A model generated the notes under the pieces. It saw only the letters and a list, made by a program, of their open reading frames with translations, was not told the DNA's origin and made no database searches. A stretch of 6,034 nt of DNA, taken from positions 1 through 6,034 of the forward strand of contig JAEZNF010000670.1 of NCBI GenBank assembly GCA_023441845.1, in the 5' to 3' direction. The position numbers and the translations under genes are program-made. This document shows positions 1 through 5,568 of this stretch, piece after piece. Numbering within the stretch: the stretch's first letter is position 1; every line of letters begins with the position of its first letter. This stretch comes from Bacillota bacterium (GTDB lineage: Bacteria; Bacillota; Clostridia; Acetivibrionales; DSM-2933).

Positions 1-1
1 A

Positions 2-376
2 TCAAAGGCTGTAATCACAGAACTTTTGAGAAACCAACTTAATTTTGAGGGAGTGGTAATTACAGACGATATGACAATGGGTGCAATTACAAAGAATTAT
101 AACATTAGTGATGCTGCAGTCAGATCTGTACAAGCAGGAAGCGATATTGTTCTGGTTTGTCACGGATATGATAACGGGTTTGCAGTGATAAATGCATTGA
201 AAAAGGCAATTCAAAACGGCAGTATACCGGAGGAAACGGTAAATAAAAGCGTATATAGGATATTAAAACTTAAACGCAAGTATAACTTAACGGATAATGT
301 AAAAAATTCAATAGATGTCAAGAAAATCAATTCAAGAATTAATGCTGTTTTGGATATGTACTTGAATCACAAATAA
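2..376 (+). CDS. Glycoside hydrolase family 3 / NagZ-like beta-N-acetylhexosaminidase, C-terminal part (5' end outside window)
   Basis: The reading frame is open from the left edge (codons start at base 2) to the TAA at 374-376, so only the last 124 codons are present. The stretch GVVITDDMTMGAI matches the conserved GH3 segment holding the nucleophilic aspartate; by analogy with NagZ this is the first D of TDD, encoded at 65-67. The following AGSDIVLVCHG segment and the basic helix SVYRILKLKRKYNL are typical of the end of the GH3 TIM-barrel domain. These enzymes remove beta-N-acetylglucosamine from muropeptides during cell-wall recycling, or cleave related glycans. The His/Asp general-acid dyad and any signal peptide would lie upstream of the window, so localisation and exact specificity cannot be judged. 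The protein ends soon after the barrel, with no extra C-terminal domain. A TTG at 26 is only an internal codon. The family call is firm; NagZ rather than another GH3 glycosidase is likely. Confidence 0.85.
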   Translation, partial: SKAVITELLRNQLNFEGVVITDDMTMGAITKNYNISDAAVRSVQAGSDIVLVCHGYDNGFAVINALKKAIQNGSIPEETVNKSVYRILKLKRKYNLTDNVKNSIDVKKINSRINAVLDMYLNHK

Positions 377-387
377 TAGCGATTCAA
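362..387 (+). repeat. Small inverted repeat over the stop codon of the GH3 gene
   Basis: TTGAATC (362-368) is the exact reverse complement of GATTCAA (381-387), with a 12-base spacer that contains the stop codon. No T-run follows, so this is a weak mRNA 3'-end hairpin rather than a convincing terminator. Confidence 0.35.
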
Positions 388-497
388 ATAAATCAATCTA
401 TACTGTGTTTTGTTTTTCAGTCCTTTTATGCTCAAGGTACATGAAGTCTGTAACAGCCTATAAACACAATTAATCCTGCTGACATAATGTTTTTGGA

Positions 498-526
498 TTG
501 CATTTAATAAATAAATCAAATATAAT
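498..526 (+). promoter_or_regulatory. Sigma-A-type promoter for the hydratase gene
   Basis: A -35-like TTGCAT (498-503) is separated by exactly 17 bases from a perfect -10 TATAAT (521-526). This predicts a start near 533 and a leader of about 58 bases. Near-identical sequences TTGGATTGCAT (493-503) and TTGGATGCAT (528-537) sit on each side of the -10 box, which could be a regulator site. The promoter is well placed and implies that the hydratase is transcribed independently of the GH3 gene. Confidence 0.6.
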
Positions 527-576
527 ATTGGATGCATGCGGATTTTACAGTTAGTAGAATATAAGAAAATATAAAA

Positions 577-583
577 GTGAGGA
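577..583 (+). promoter_or_regulatory. Ribosome binding site that fixes the hydratase start at ATG 592
   Basis: GTGAGGA lies 8 bases before ATG 592. The longer reading would begin at the GTG at 577, which is itself part of this Shine-Dalgarno sequence and has only AT-rich sequence before it, so ATG 592 is the better start. Confidence 0.7.
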
Positions 584-591
584 TATATAAT

Positions 592-2994
592 ATGGTTCAA
601 ATTATTAAAAACGGAGTTTATTTTTTAAATAACAAATATATTATTGAAGACAGGGGGCAAACGCCTGACGACATAAATAATCAGCTAAGCAGTCTCAGCG
701 GGGAAAAAATAAATGAAGATAATTTGAATCCCGAGACTGCAAAAAAGAATACCATGGCTTATAATATCATTTCTGAGCATAATACTTCCGGAAATTCAGA
801 TATAAAAATTAAATTTGATGCTATGGCATCACACGATATTACTTATGTCGGAATAGTACAGACAGCCAGAGCCAGCGGGCTTAAAGAGTTTCCGTTGCCC
901 TATGTATTGACAAACTGTCATAATAGTCTCTGTGCTGTTGGCGGTACAATAAATGAAGACGATCATTTGTTTGGATTGTCCGCTGCCCAAAAATACGGAG
1001 GCATATATGTACCGGCACATCAGGCGGTTATTCATCAATATATGAGGGAAGCTTTTGCCGGTTGTGGGAAGATGATACTTGGTTCAGACAGCCACACCAG
1101 GTATGGGGCATTCGGAACATTAGCCATTGGTGAGGGTGGACCGGAATTAGTTAAACAACTTCTGGGAAAAACTTATGATATAAAATATCCGGATATAATC
1201 GCTATTTACCTTGAAGGCACTCCGAAACCGGGAGTAGGCCCGCAAGACATAGCTCTGGCTATTATAGGCGCAACATTCAAGGAAGGTACTGTTAAGAACA
1301 AAATTTTAGAATTTGTCGGACCTGGCATAGAACAATTGTCAATGGAGTATAGAAGCGGTATCGATGTTATGACCACAGAGACAACCTGTTTGAGCTCTAT
1401 TTGGCGTACTGATGAAAAGGTTCGCAAATGCCTTGAAATGTATGGACGCGGAAATGATTTCAAAGAATTATGTCCTGGAGATGCTGCATATTATGATGGG
1501 TTTATAAAAATTGATCTAAGCACTGTAGAACCCATGATAGCGCTGCCATTCCATCCCAGTAACGTATACACAATATCCGAGTTGAAAGCCAACGCAGAGG
1601 ATATACTGAGAAAGGTCGAATTGGACGCAAAAGAGCAACTGGATAGTCCTAATATAGACTTCCGTCTTACTGACAAGGTTAAGAATGGTGCTATACAGGT
1701 TGAACAGGGTGTAATAGCCGGATGTTCCGGTGGTACATTCGAAAATATATATTTGGCAGCAAATATCCTAGATAATAAATCCATAGGAAACGGTGAGTTT
1801 GCATTAAGTATATATCCTGCAAGCCAGCCGGTTAATGCCGAATTGATAAAATGTGGTGCTATCAATAAGCTGATTAATGCCGGAGCTACTATTAGAACGG
1901 CTTTCTGCGGACCTTGCTTCGGTGCAGGCGATGTACCGGCAAATAATACAATCAGTATTCGTCATACCACCCGTAATTTCCCGAACAGGGAAGGCTCAAA
2001 GCCGGCTAACGGACAAATTGCATCTGTTGCTTTAATGGATGCAAGATCTATTGCGGCTACTGCCATGAACGGAGGAATTTTAACATCCGCTGCTGAAATT
2101 GATATTCCTGATACAATAGAATTGGATAACTTCGATGCCGGTGCGTATAAAAGCAGGGTGTACTCAGGATTTGGCAAAGCAAAACCCGAATTGGAATTAA
2201 AATTCGGTCCCAATATTGCTGACTGGCCAAAGATGGGTGCTATGACCGATAACCTGCTGTTAAAAGTTGCAGCGTTAATTAATGATCCTGTAACTACTAC
2301 AGATGAACTGATTCCATCAGGTGAAACATCTTCTTTCAGGTCAAACCCATTAAAGCTGGCGGAATTCACACTTTCCCGTAAAGCTCCCGAATATGTAGAA
2401 AAGGCAAAGGAAATTCAAAAAATCGAGTCAAAAAGACCTGATTTAAGTGCTCAGGATTTATTGTCAACCGAAAGCGGAAATGCTATTTATAATGTTATTA
2501 AAAGCCTTGGCTATGGTGAAGATAGCTTATCAGACTTTTTTGCAAAAACAAGTATAGGAAGTCTGGTGTTTGCCAACAAGCCTGGTGACGGCTCTGCAAG
2601 AGAGCAGGCAGCTTCATGTCAAAGGGTCTTGGACGGAAGAGCTAACATCGCTTTGGAATATGCGACAAAACGTTACCGCAGCAATCTGATTAACTGGGGT
2701 ATCGTACCTTTTATTATAGACGAATCTCAAAAGAGTAAGCTTCATTTGGAAAGCCATATCTTTATTCCTGAAATAAAAAGTGCTCTGGAAAATGGAGACC
2801 ATAAAGTAAATGCTATAGTATTTAATTCACAGGAAAGGACAGAGCTTGAATTAAAATTCGATAATCTGACCAAAGATGAGAGAATGATAATTTTATCGGG
2901 ATGCCTTATTAATTATTACCAGGATAATATAATAGAGAACCAGTCGATAGAAAATATGTGTAACCCGAATACCTTGAAATTTCAAGTTAAGTAA
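592..2994 (+). CDS. Aconitase-superfamily hydratase (YbhJ-like), 4Fe-4S enzyme
   Basis: This 800-residue protein has the aconitase layout: three N-terminal domains forming the cluster site and a C-terminal swivel domain. Cluster ligands are C378 (in AGCSGGTF), C439 and C442 (in FCGPCFG). Compared with mitochondrial aconitase from memory, equivalents are present for H101 (here H110), H147 (H148 in VIHQ), D165-S166-H167 (166-168 in GSDSHTRYG), E262 (E263), R447 and R452 (R461, R466 in TRNFPNR), D568 (D571 in TTDE), R580 (R583), and S642 and R644 (S668, R670 in [10 protein letters not shown]). Aconitase Q72 and D100 appear to be H81 and C109. The family catalyses stereospecific dehydration and rehydration of hydroxy acids, probably in the cytosol. 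The substrate here is unknown; citrate cannot be assumed because the pocket differs and no TCA, leucine or methylcitrate genes are adjacent. E. coli YbhJ is the closest named family I can suggest. It has its own promoter and ends before a hairpin-rich gap. Confidence 0.88.
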   Translation: MVQIIKNGVYFLNNKYIIEDRGQTPDDINNQLSSLSGEKINEDNLNPETAKKNTMAYNIISEHNTSGNSDIKIKFDAMASHDITYVGIVQTARASGLKEFPLPYVLTNCHNSLCAVGGTINEDDHLFGLSAAQKYGGIYVPAHQAVIHQYMREAFAGCGKMILGSDSHTRYGAFGTLAIGEGGPELVKQLLGKTYDIKYPDIIAIYLEGTPKPGVGPQDIALAIIGATFKEGTVKNKILEFVGPGIEQLSMEYRSGIDVMTTETTCLSSIWRTDEKVRKCLEMYGRGNDFKELCPGDAAYYDGFIKIDLSTVEPMIALPFHPSNVYTISELKANAEDILRKVELDAKEQLDSPNIDFRLTDKVKNGAIQVEQGVIAGCSGGTFENIYLAANILDNKSIGNGEFALSIYPASQPVNAELIKCGAINKLINAGATIRTAFCGPCFGAGDVPANNTISIRHTTRNFPNREGSKPANGQIASVALMDARSIAATAMNGGILTSAAEIDIPDTIELDNFDAGAYKSRVYSGFGKAKPELELKFGPNIADWPKMGAMTDNLLLKVAALINDPVTTTDELIPSGETSSFRSNPLKLAEFTLSRKAPEYVEKAKEIQKIESKRPDLSAQDLLSTESGNAIYNVIKSLGYGEDSLSDFFAKTSIGSLVFANKPGDGSAREQAASCQRVLDGRANIALEYATKRYRSNLINWGIVPFIIDESQKSKLHLESHIFIPEIKSALENGDHKVNAIVFNSQERTELELKFDNLTKDERMIILSGCLINYYQDNIIENQSIENMCNPNTLKFQVK

Positions 2995-3018
2995 GAACGT
3001 ATTTCCACTCTTGGTTGT

Positions 3019-3089
3019 GTAGCGTTTCGAAAGCGCTGCCTTTGAAAATAGTTACTGACTGTATATTTAAACTAGTTATGATTCGCTAC
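3019..3089 (+). other. Competing RNA hairpins downstream of the hydratase gene
   Basis: AGCGTTT (3021-3027) can pair with AAGCGCT (3031-3037) across a CGA loop, using one G-U pair. The overlapping GTAGCG (3019-3024) is instead an exact complement of CGCTAC (3084-3089). The two pairings exclude each other, as in attenuators or riboswitches. I do not recognise a known RNA class here. The stretch lies in a gene-free gap and could be the hydratase mRNA 3' end or part of a separate RNA. Confidence 0.3.
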
Positions 3090-3095
3090 TTACTT

Positions 3096-3136
3096 AGGCT
3101 CCGTAACAGGATTCGTTTCCTGGTGCGGGGCTTTTT
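3096..3136 (+). terminator. Two-tier intrinsic terminator after the hydratase gene
   Basis: An outer stem pairs AGGCTCCG (3096-3103) with CGGGGCTT (3126-3133), including G-U pairs. An inner stem pairs CAGGA (3107-3111) with TCCTG (3118-3122) around a six-base loop, with TAA/GTG as internal loop. The stem runs straight into TTTTT (3132-3136). It lies about 100 bases after the hydratase stop codon and is the best candidate for its terminator. Confidence 0.6.
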
Positions 3137-3173
3137 AACTTTTAACATAAAAGGACTGGAAATCAGGAATGCT

Positions 3174-3208
3174 AAAAAGTACCGGTTCATTTCGAGCCGG
3201 ATGTTTTT
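3174..3208 (+). terminator. Second terminator-like hairpin in the gap
   Basis: CCGGTTC (3182-3188) pairs with GAGCCGG (3194-3200) around ATTTC, with one G-U pair. A symmetric three-base internal loop separates this from an A5/T5 pairing (3174-3178 with 3204-3208), so the T-run sits just after the stem and could act as a bidirectional terminator. Its position about 40 bases after the first terminator suggests a tandem stop or the end of a small RNA. Confidence 0.5.
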
Positions 3209-3254
3209 GTATACATACGAAAACTTCGTTTAAAATTTTTTTATTAACTTATGC

Positions 3255-3320
3255 TTTTACTATACCATAAAAATTAATATTACCCAAGTATAGTAATACG
3301 TAGTTTTTTATGGTAATAAA
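3255..3320 (+). repeat. Nested inverted repeats upstream of the metallo-hydrolase gene
   Basis: TACCATAAAAA (3263-3273) is the exact reverse complement of TTTTTATGGTA (3305-3315), and flanking TTTA/TAAA can extend it across a small bulge. Inside, TATTAC (3278-3283) matches GTAATA (3293-3298). Alternative exact pairings also exist: ACTATAC (3259-3265) with GTATAGT (3288-3294), and TATTACC (3278-3284) with GGTAATA (3312-3318). The region is about 90% A+T, so some pairing is expected, but the 11-base exact match stands out. It may be an operator or a switching mRNA leader. Confidence 0.45.
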
Positions 3321-3321
3321 C

Positions 3322-3388
3322 ATAGAGGGGAATTAATAAACAAAAGTAAAACACATTAGACTATTTTGTTTATGAATTTCTCTTCTAT
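3322..3388 (+). repeat. Long imperfect inverted repeat / hairpin just before the metallo-hydrolase ribosome binding site
   Basis: ATAAACAAAA (3336-3345) is the exact reverse complement of TTTTGTTTAT (3364-3373). After one A/G mismatch the match continues through AATT (3331-3334 with 3375-3378). It then runs through GAGGGG and ATA (3322-3330) against TCTCTTCTAT (3379-3388), with two G-U pairs and one bulged T. In total about 23 pairs enclose an 18-base loop. The hairpin ends 10 bases before GGAGG (3399-3403). No T-run follows on the + strand, so it is not a standard terminator. A leader RNA element, protein operator or short inverted-repeat remnant are all possible. Confidence 0.6.
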
Positions 3389-3408
3389 AAAAATAAGCGG
3401 AGGATAAT

Positions 3409-4167
3409 ATGAGAATACACAATAATGTAGAAATGTTGGAATTGGAAACCACACTTGCTAATGGACCTGGAGTAATCAATCCACTGATTGTCTGGGATGA
3501 AAAGGATGTTGTTTTGTTTGATGCGGGTTTGCCGGGTATGGCAACAATGTTTCGTGAGACTGCGGCAGATTCAGGTGTTCCGTTTGATAGGCTGAATAAA
3601 ATTTTGATTACCCACTCCGATATGGACCATATTGGAAGCCTGTCACAAATTATTCGCGAAGCCGGATCGGGAATAACGTTAATGGCTCACAATGAGGAAA
3701 GGCCATATATTGAGTGCGAGCTGCCTCCAGTCCGCGTAAAGCAAATGGAATCAAGCCTCGCTTCAATGACAGGGGCGGAACGTGAACAAGTATTAACTAT
3801 TACAGAAAAACTTAAGAAGAACTATAGGGTGTTCAAAGCAAATGTGGATATAACAATAGAGGATGGTAAAGTCCTTCCGTTTTGCGGCGGAATCACCTGT
3901 ATTCATACGCCGGGACACACCCCCGGACATATGAGTTATTATCTTGAAAAGTTGAAATTGCTAATTGTTGGAGATATTCTCCAGCTAACGGACGGGACTT
4001 TAGAGAAATGCCCGGACTTCACTATTCTGGATAAGGAAGCTGTTACAGCTTCACTAAAGAAGCTATGCCAATATAAAACAGAAACGGTTGTTTGCTACCA
4101 CGGAGGGTTATTCCATGGCGATGCCTCACAGCGAATTGCAGAAATAGCAAGCGGATTAGAGAGCTAA
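3409..4167 (+). CDS. Metallo-beta-lactamase-fold metal-dependent hydrolase
   Basis: This 252-residue protein has the full MBL metal-site series. HSDMDH at residues 69-74 is a variant of HxHxDH in which the second His is Asp (D71). It is followed by the HTPGHTPGH motif (166-174, with H170 the likely ligand), D189 in IVGDIL, and H231 in CYHGG. An N-terminal beta-rich part ending in VVLFDAGLPG (34-43) is also typical. There is no signal peptide or membrane segment, so it is cytosolic. The length and HTPGHTPGH motif resemble glyoxalase II- and lactonase-like MBL proteins that hydrolyse small thioesters or lactones, but the substrate cannot be deduced. The start is fixed by GGAGG (3399-3403), five bases before ATG 3409. 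It stands alone between two long gaps and is preceded by large hairpins that could control it. Confidence 0.88.
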   Translation: MRIHNNVEMLELETTLANGPGVINPLIVWDEKDVVLFDAGLPGMATMFRETAADSGVPFDRLNKILITHSDMDHIGSLSQIIREAGSGITLMAHNEERPYIECELPPVRVKQMESSLASMTGAEREQVLTITEKLKKNYRVFKANVDITIEDGKVLPFCGGITCIHTPGHTPGHMSYYLEKLKLLIVGDILQLTDGTLEKCPDFTILDKEAVTASLKKLCQYKTETVVCYHGGLFHGDASQRIAEIASGLES

Positions 4168-4275
4168 AGCAGAATTATGCACAGCTATTGAACTTATATG
4201 TTAAAATAGCGGATTGCAGCAGGTAAGAAAATTTTTGCCCTCACTGAAATAATAATGTGAATTAAGGTATTTTAA

Positions 4276-4419
4276 TCAAGTATAATTAATGGTTATCTAT
4301 TCGGGATTTTTGCGCATGGAATAGTTGGATTTATATGCGGTTTTACATGGAGTGATGTTATGCAGGAAATAATTACCAAAAAAATATTTTTTAAAATACC
4401 ACATATCTTCCTTATATAA
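4276..4419 (+). pseudogene. Possible remnant of a membrane-protein gene C-terminus
   Basis: From just after the TAA at 4273-4275 to the TAA at 4417-4419 there are 47 open codons. The predicted peptide has a hydrophobic glycine-rich stretch (GYLFGIFAHGIVGFICGF), then an amphipathic part (TWSDVMQEIITKK) and a basic-hydrophobic end (IFFKIP). This looks like a last transmembrane helix and tail of an integral membrane protein. No ATG, GTG or TTG precedes the hydrophobic stretch in this frame and no ribosome binding site is visible, so an intact gene is excluded. It would be a decayed 3' fragment. I do not recognise the family, and chance translation of AT-rich DNA is a real alternative. Confidence 0.25.
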
Positions 4420-4428
4420 TGGTATAAT
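4415..4428 (+). promoter_or_regulatory. Possible -10 region of the infC promoter
   Basis: Two TATAAT hexamers occur at 4415-4420 and 4423-4428. The -35 side is poor (no TTGACA-like hexamer at the right distance), although an A/T tract (about 4378-4396) upstream could act as an UP element. Transcription from here would give infC a leader of about 185 bases that includes the hairpin at 4521-4560. Confidence 0.35.
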
Positions 4429-4520
4429 TAAACGATTACAAAAACAGGAAATGTGCTTCTCGTTTGGATACTGGTTTTGCATCTGGCATAACTATAATCC
4501 TATTAATACTTAATAATGCG

Positions 4521-4560
4521 AAGAGTGGATTACTTTACGTATTCACTCTTTAATTTTTAT
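4521..4560 (+). terminator. Intrinsic terminator or leader attenuator upstream of infC
   Basis: AAGAGTGGAT (4521-4530) pairs over 10 bases with ATTCACTCTT (4541-4550), with one G-U pair and a 10-base loop, followed by the T-rich TTTAATTTTTAT. It ends 60 bases before the infC start. An upstream TTTGCAT (4476-4482) can pair with ATGCGAA (4516-4522), overlapping the base of the 5' arm. Control of infC by premature termination is therefore plausible; infC leaders of Firmicutes such as Bacillus subtilis are known to be attenuated. Confidence 0.55.
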
Positions 4561-4607
4561 TAGCACATTTGCAAATAAATTTGTACCTAAATCACAAAAA
4601 TATCTAT

Positions 4608-4614
4608 GGAGGTG
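4608..4614 (+). promoter_or_regulatory. Shine-Dalgarno sequence that places the infC start at ATT 4621
   Basis: GGAGGTG lies six bases before ATT 4621. The only in-frame ATG (4606) overlaps this site and has no ribosome binding site of its own upstream, so the ATT is the better start. Confidence 0.75.
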
Positions 4615-4620
4615 TTTTCT

Positions 4621-5136
4621 ATTAGAAAAAATGAATTGCCGATTAATGATGAGATAAGGGACAGAGAGGTTCGGCTTATTGACACGGATGGTGCCATGTT
4701 GGGAGTTATGCCGTCAAAGGATGCACAAAAACTGGCAATGACAAAAAATCTTGATCTTGTAAAAATTGTACCGAATGCGGCGCCGCCGGTATGCAAAATT
4801 ATGGACTATGGAAAGTGCATGTTTGAACAGGAAAAGAAAGAGAAAGAGGCCAGAAAAAATCAGAAGGTCGTTTCAGTTAAGGAAGTAAGGTTGTCTGCTA
4901 CAATCGAAACACATGATTTTGATGTTAAGGTTAAGAGCGCATCTAAGTTCCTACATGAAGGAGATAAAGTTAAAGTCAGTATAAGGTTTCGAGGCAGGGA
5001 AATGAAATATACGGTAATAGGAAAAGAGGTTTTGGAAAAATTTGCTGCTGCGCTTAACGAAGTTGGAGTAGTTGAAAGACAGCCAAAGCTTGAGGGTAAA
5101 AGTATGATGTTGATATTGAATCCCAAAAAACAGTGA
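4621..5136 (+). CDS. infC: Translation initiation factor IF-3, ATT start codon
   Basis: IF-3 binds the 30S subunit, prevents premature joining of 50S, and checks start codon and initiator tRNA choice. The 171-residue protein is full length for the family. The N-terminal domain begins RKNELPINDEIRDREVRLI. The family signature is at residues 59-72 (KIMDYGKCMFEQEK), a charged linker follows (about 69-82), and the C-terminal domain ends in KSMMLILNPKK. The start is placed at ATT 4621 because GGAGGTG sits six bases before it and the protein then begins where IF-3 normally begins. An ATT start in infC is established in E. coli and Bacillus relatives, where IF-3 discriminates against its own mRNA and so autoregulates. 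Unusually, the ribosomal protein genes rpmI and rplT do not follow; a zinc-ribbon gene and truA do. No clear terminator follows, so read-through into the zinc-ribbon gene is possible. Confidence 0.95.
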   Translation: MRKNELPINDEIRDREVRLIDTDGAMLGVMPSKDAQKLAMTKNLDLVKIVPNAAPPVCKIMDYGKCMFEQEKKEKEARKNQKVVSVKEVRLSATIETHDFDVKVKSASKFLHEGDKVKVSIRFRGREMKYTVIGKEVLEKFAAALNEVGVVERQPKLEGKSMMLILNPKKQ

Positions 5137-5170
5137 GAAGAGCTGCCGAAATTTGGGAATAATATTATTC

Positions 5171-5199
5171 TTGCTTAATTCTGAATATTGTGGTATAGT
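5171..5199 (+). promoter_or_regulatory. Candidate promoter for the zinc-ribbon gene
   Basis: TTGCTT (5171-5176) is spaced by 17 bases from TATAGT (5194-5199), a one-mismatch -10 box. The predicted start near 5206 gives a leader of about 110 bases before the zinc-ribbon gene. Confidence 0.5.
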
Positions 5200-5218
5200 G
5201 AGGAAGTTAGTCACTATA
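5194..5218 (+). promoter_or_regulatory. Inverted repeat over the -10 box, possible operator
   Basis: TATAGTGA (5194-5201) is the exact reverse complement of TCACTATA (5211-5218) with a nine-base spacer. It covers the -10 box and predicted start, a usual place for a repressor operator. In RNA it would not be complete if transcription starts near 5206, which favours a DNA-level role. No regulator gene is in the window. Confidence 0.4.
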
Positions 5219-5317
5219 TATTAATATGGATTGATTTTTGATTACAACTCTCTTTAATTTATTGGGGCGAGGAGTTAATGATTATATGATCCAAATAAAT
5301 TAAGGAGGTATATAGAT

Positions 5318-5506
5318 ATGGCAGATAAAGTTTTAACTTGTAAGGATTGTAACTCGGAATTCATTTTCAACGAAAGCGAACAGGCTTTTTACAAAGAGAA
5401 GGGATTCGAAAACGATCCTCAAAGGTGTCCTGACTGCAGGAGAGCAAAAAAGCAGCAAAGGAATGACAACAGGGGCGGCGGAAGAAGCTTCGGCAAAAGG
5501 TGGTAA
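5318..5506 (+). CDS. Small zinc-ribbon protein (zf_Tbcl-like) with RG-rich tail
   Basis: This 62-residue protein has two CxxC knuckles, C8/C11 (TCKDCNSEF) and C37/C40 (RCPDCRR). Between them lies the EQAFYKEKGF segment typical of the probable zinc-ribbon family known as zf_Tbcl. The four cysteines should bind one zinc ion. The tail after residue 41 is highly basic, with RGGGR and a terminal KRW, suggesting contact with RNA or DNA. The function of the family is not established. The start is certain: TAAGGAGGT (5301-5309) lies eight bases before ATG 5318. It is preceded by its own candidate promoter and followed seven bases later by a strong terminator. The location between infC and truA hints at a role near the ribosome or tRNA, but this is inference only. 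Confidence 0.85.
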   Translation: MADKVLTCKDCNSEFIFNESEQAFYKEKGFENDPQRCPDCRRAKKQQRNDNRGGGRSFGKRW

Positions 5507-5512
5507 GTGAGG

Positions 5513-5535
5513 GGAGAGCGTAGGCTCTCCTTTTT
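5513..5535 (+). terminator. Strong intrinsic terminator between the zinc-ribbon gene and truA
   Basis: GGAGAGC (5513-5519) pairs perfectly with GCTCTCC (5524-5530) around a GTAG loop, immediately followed by TTTTT (5531-5535). It is the clearest terminator in the window and ends 33 bases before the truA start codon. Confidence 0.88.
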
Positions 5536-5568
5536 AGTTTTCGGCAGGAAGTCTCAAAGGAGGTAGCA

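Noticed and set aside
404..468. TGTGTTT/AAACACA inverted repeat as terminator of the GH3 gene
   Set aside because: The loop is over 50 bases, the stem is A+T-rich and no T-run follows.
577..591. GTG start for the hydratase, adding five residues
   Set aside because: The GTG is part of the GTGAGGA ribosome binding site for ATG 592 and has no ribosome binding site of its own.
1206..2369. Several 85-135 codon minus-strand frames within the hydratase
   Set aside because: They are shadows of a conserved, motif-rich coding frame on the + strand.
3015..3233. 72-codon open frame on the + strand after the hydratase
   Set aside because: It starts at TTG without a ribosome binding site, shows no recognisable domain, and runs through two terminator-like hairpins.
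3366..3391. TTGTTT and TATAAA as a promoter for the MBL gene
   Set aside because: The spacer is only 14 bases, and transcription would begin at the ribosome binding site.
4297..4482. 61-codon open frame on the minus strand between the MBL gene and infC
   Set aside because: No ribosome binding site or recognisable domain; the opposite strand gives a more protein-like translation, itself only tentative.
4860..5214. Minus-strand open frames overlapping infC
   Set aside because: IF-3 on the + strand is unambiguous; the opposite frames have no start signals.
5278..5289. Micro-ORF ATG ATT ATA TGA with a GAGGAG-like site in the zinc-ribbon leader
   Set aside because: Three codons with too short a spacing are likely chance; the strong site at 5301-5309 serves the real gene.
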